Position numbers and translations under genes: made by a program. The notes beneath the pieces are model-generated. The model searched no databases. It was not told where the DNA came from and saw nothing but the letters and a program-made list of their open reading frames with translations. A DNA stretch of 5,060 bases. Origin: Candidatus Falkowiibacteriota bacterium (GTDB lineage: Bacteria; Patescibacteriota; Patescibacteriia; Patescibacteriales; SZUA-104). This document shows, piece after piece, positions 3,260-5,060 of the stretch (position 1 is its first letter; every line of letters starts with the position of its first letter). The stretch is taken from NCBI GenBank assembly GCA_003231075.1, contig QIIF01000109.1:1-5060 (forward strand). The letters run 5' to 3'.

Positions 3260-5050
3260 ATGTTAAGAACACATACTTGCGGAGAATTAAACAAGAAGGA
3301 GGCGGGGAAGATTGTTAAATTGACCGGCTGGGTGCATAGGCGGCGCGACCACGGCGGTATTATTTTTATTGATTTGCGCGACCGGTACGGGCTGACGCAG
3401 ATTACTTTTGATCCGGACGCGAATAAAGAGGCGTGGAAAATCGCGGATAAATTGCGCGGCGAATGGGTTATTTTGGTTAAGGGCAAGGTTATTGAAAGGC
3501 CGCGCGATATGGTAAATAAAAAAATGGCGACCGGCGAAATTGAAGTTGAGATTTCGGAGATTGAAATTTTAAACGAATCAAAAACGCCGCCGTTTGAAAT
3601 CGGCGATGAAAAGTCAAAAGAGGCGAATGAGAATTTGCGGCTGAAATACCGTTTTGTTGATTTACGGCGTGATAAACTGCAAAAAATTATTAAAAATAGA
3701 AACGAAGTTATCCGATATATAAGAGAATATTTTCATAAAAATAGTTTTATTGAAATTCAGACGCCGATTTTGGCAAATTCTTCTCCGGAAGGGGCGCGCG
3801 ATTATTTAATTCCGTCCCGCGTTCATCCGGGAAAATTTTACGCCCTGCCTCAGGCCCCCCAACAATTCAAACAACTTTTAATGGTTGGCGGCTTTGACCG
3901 TTATTTTCAGATTGCCCCATGTTTCCGCGATGAAGATCCGAGGGCGGACCGCCATCCCGGCGATTTTTACCAAATTGATATGGAGATGAGTTTTGTGGAA
4001 CAGGAAGATGTCTGGCGGATAGCGGAGCCGCTGATGATTGAATTGACTGAAAAATTTTCCGATAAGAAAATATTAAAAAAGCCGTTTCCGCGCCTAACTT
4101 ATTCCGAGGCGATGAACAAATATGGTTCGGATAAGCCGGATTTGCGTTTTGGTTTGGAAATTCAAGATATCACGGAAATGGCAAAAGGATGCGGTTTCGG
4201 AGTGTTCGCGAATGCCATAAAGGACGGCGGAGTAGTGCATGCCATGAAGGTTGATAACGGGTCTAAATTTTCAAGAAAAGATATTGACGAATTAACAGAG
4301 ATTGCTAAAAACAGGGGCGCCAAGGGTCTCGCATATATCGTAGTTAAGGAGTCCGTAGAGACGCGCCGCGGCGCGTCTCTACAGTCGCCGATTGTTAAAT
4401 TTTTAGGTGAAAAATTATCCATGGAAATCGTGAAGCAAGTTGAGGCAAAGCCGGGCGATATTATATTTTTTGGAGCCGACCAATGGCGCGAGGTTTGCGA
4501 GGCCTTGGGCGCCGTACGGAATGAATGCGGCATCCGCCTTGGGCTTAAAGATAAAAATTTGGCGTCATGGTGCTGGATTTATGATTTTCCAATGTATGAT
4601 TATTCGGAAATTGAAGAAGGCAGGATTGATTTTTCCCATAATCCGTTTTCCATGCCGCAAGGCGGTATGGAGGCGCTTAAAACAAAACATCCGTTAGATA
4701 TATTGGCTTACCAATACGATTTGGCGTGCAACGGATACGAAATTTCCTCAGGGGCGATACGCAACCATAGCCCGAAAATAATGTATAAGGCGTTTGAGAT
4801 TGCCGGATATTCCAAAGAAGAAGTGGATAAAAAGTTTTCCGCCATGATTAACGCTTTTGAATATGGAGCTCCTCCCCACGGCGGAATTGCTCCCGGGTTA
4901 GACAGATTATTAATGATTTTATTTGATTTGGACTCAATCCGCGATATATACGCTTTCCCGAAAGACGGCCAGGCCCGGGATGTAATGATGGACTCGCCCA
5001 GCGAAGTTTCAGAGGAGCAGTTGAGAGACTTTGGGCTGAAAATAAAATAA
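3260..5050 (+). CDS. aspS: Aspartyl-tRNA synthetase, bacterial type
   Basis: Cytosolic class II synthetase that charges tRNA with aspartate. The N-terminal anticodon-binding OB fold is at about 1-105 (LTGWVHRRRDHGGIIFIDLRDR). The catalytic core has EIQTPIL (165-171), PEGARDYLIPSR (176-187), QAPQQFKQLL (198-207) and motif 2 with R223 and E225 in PCFRDEDPRADRHPGDFYQ; motif 3 is PGLDRLLM with R549, followed by FPK. The bacterial GAD insertion domain lies between about residues 290 and 430, and HNPFSMP corresponds to the usual HPFTMP region. Length (596 aa) fits the family (about 590). H31 in RRRDHGG is the residue found in nondiscriminating enzymes, where E. coli has Leu. A perfect 28-bp palindrome codes residues 366-374, giving a local insertion before QSPIVKFL. 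There is no start codon between TAA 3209-3211 and ATG 3260, and no Shine-Dalgarno. Confidence 0.97.
   Translation: MLRTHTCGELNKKEAGKIVKLTGWVHRRRDHGGIIFIDLRDRYGLTQITFDPDANKEAWKIADKLRGEWVILVKGKVIERPRDMVNKKMATGEIEVEISEIEILNESKTPPFEIGDEKSKEANENLRLKYRFVDLRRDKLQKIIKNRNEVIRYIREYFHKNSFIEIQTPILANSSPEGARDYLIPSRVHPGKFYALPQAPQQFKQLLMVGGFDRYFQIAPCFRDEDPRADRHPGDFYQIDMEMSFVEQEDVWRIAEPLMIELTEKFSDKKILKKPFPRLTYSEAMNKYGSDKPDLRFGLEIQDITEMAKGCGFGVFANAIKDGGVVHAMKVDNGSKFSRKDIDELTEIAKNRGAKGLAYIVVKESVETRRGASLQSPIVKFLGEKLSMEIVKQVEAKPGDIIFFGADQWREVCEALGAVRNECGIRLGLKDKNLASWCWIYDFPMYDYSEIEEGRIDFSHNPFSMPQGGMEALKTKHPLDILAYQYDLACNGYEISSGAIRNHSPKIMYKAFEIAGYSKEEVDKKFSAMINAFEYGAPPHGGIAPGLDRLLMILFDLDSIRDIYAFPKDGQARDVMMDSPSEVSEEQLRDFGLKIK
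4355..4382. repeat. Perfect 28-bp palindrome in frame within aspS
   Basis: The half-site gtagagacgcgccg (4355-4368) is followed immediately by its exact reverse complement (4369-4382), with no loop. It begins on a codon boundary and reads VETRRGASL plus the first base of the Gln codon. The flanks agtc (4350-4353) and agtc (4383-4386) could be a 4-bp target duplication, or chance. The site lies in the GAD domain, in a loop whose length varies among AspRS enzymes. Its GC-rich content stands out against the gene. Confidence 0.8.
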
Positions 5051-5060
5051 TAATAAGGAT

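Noticed and set aside
4162..4533. 123-codon minus-strand open frame in aspS
   Set aside because: It lies wholly inside the conserved aspS gene and matches nothing I know; it is a shadow of the coding strand.
5055..5059. AAGGA at the right edge as a ribosome binding site of a following gene
   Set aside because: The window ends at once after it, so no start codon can be checked, and the other genes here do not use such a motif.

Overview
The window holds five intact housekeeping genes, all on the + strand and apparently complete: adk (adenylate kinase), map (type I methionine aminopeptidase), ruvX/yqgF (Holliday-junction-resolvase-like nuclease), recO (recombination mediator) and aspS (aspartyl-tRNA synthetase). 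The DNA is AT-rich and the proteins are lysine/isoleucine/asparagine-rich. The proteins most resemble those of streamlined uncultivated bacteria of the Candidate Phyla Radiation (Patescibacteria, perhaps Parcubacteria). That placement is an inference from composition, protein style and repeat content, not a database result. Glycine is written only with GGN codons and the one TGA (recO) lies at a natural C-terminus, so there is no sign of the TGA=Gly code of Gracilibacteria/SR1.

Layout: 1-54 is the possible tail of an upstream gene plus a repeat; 57-743 adk; 744-880 repeat-filled spacer; 881-1705 map; 1706-1825 spacer that is mostly a large inverted repeat; 1826-2233 ruvX; 2212-2295 a near-perfect 84-nt hairpin spanning the ruvX stop; 2310-3071 recO; 3072-3259 spacer with a possible promoter and a 34-bp imperfect hairpin ending just before aspS; 3260-5050 aspS. 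No spacer exceeds 190 bp.

The gene set is metabolic and informational: nucleotide balance (adk), N-terminal Met removal (map), DNA repair/recombination (ruvX, recO) and tRNA charging (aspS). adk-map adjacency is the familiar remnant of the secY-adk-map order. ruvX and recO form a plausible repair pair, although a strong hairpin separates them.

The striking feature is repeated DNA. Almost every spacer carries short tandem arrays with a 7-bp period but different unit sequences (aaaattc, aattaca, ggaattt, gaatttt, agctttt/agcttgt), often arranged as inverted repeats. Arrays or palindromes of the same style also lie in frame inside conserved genes: a hairpin in map, two elements in recO, a heptad array in ruvX, a perfect 28-bp palindrome in aspS, and the repeat-coded C-terminus of adk. 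Because 3 x 7 bp = 7 codons, the in-gene arrays encode peptides that repeat every seven residues. This resembles the Rickettsia palindromic elements and the heptanucleotide STRR repeats of cyanobacteria, but involves all five essential-type genes of one short window. It is the main candidate here for something undescribed.
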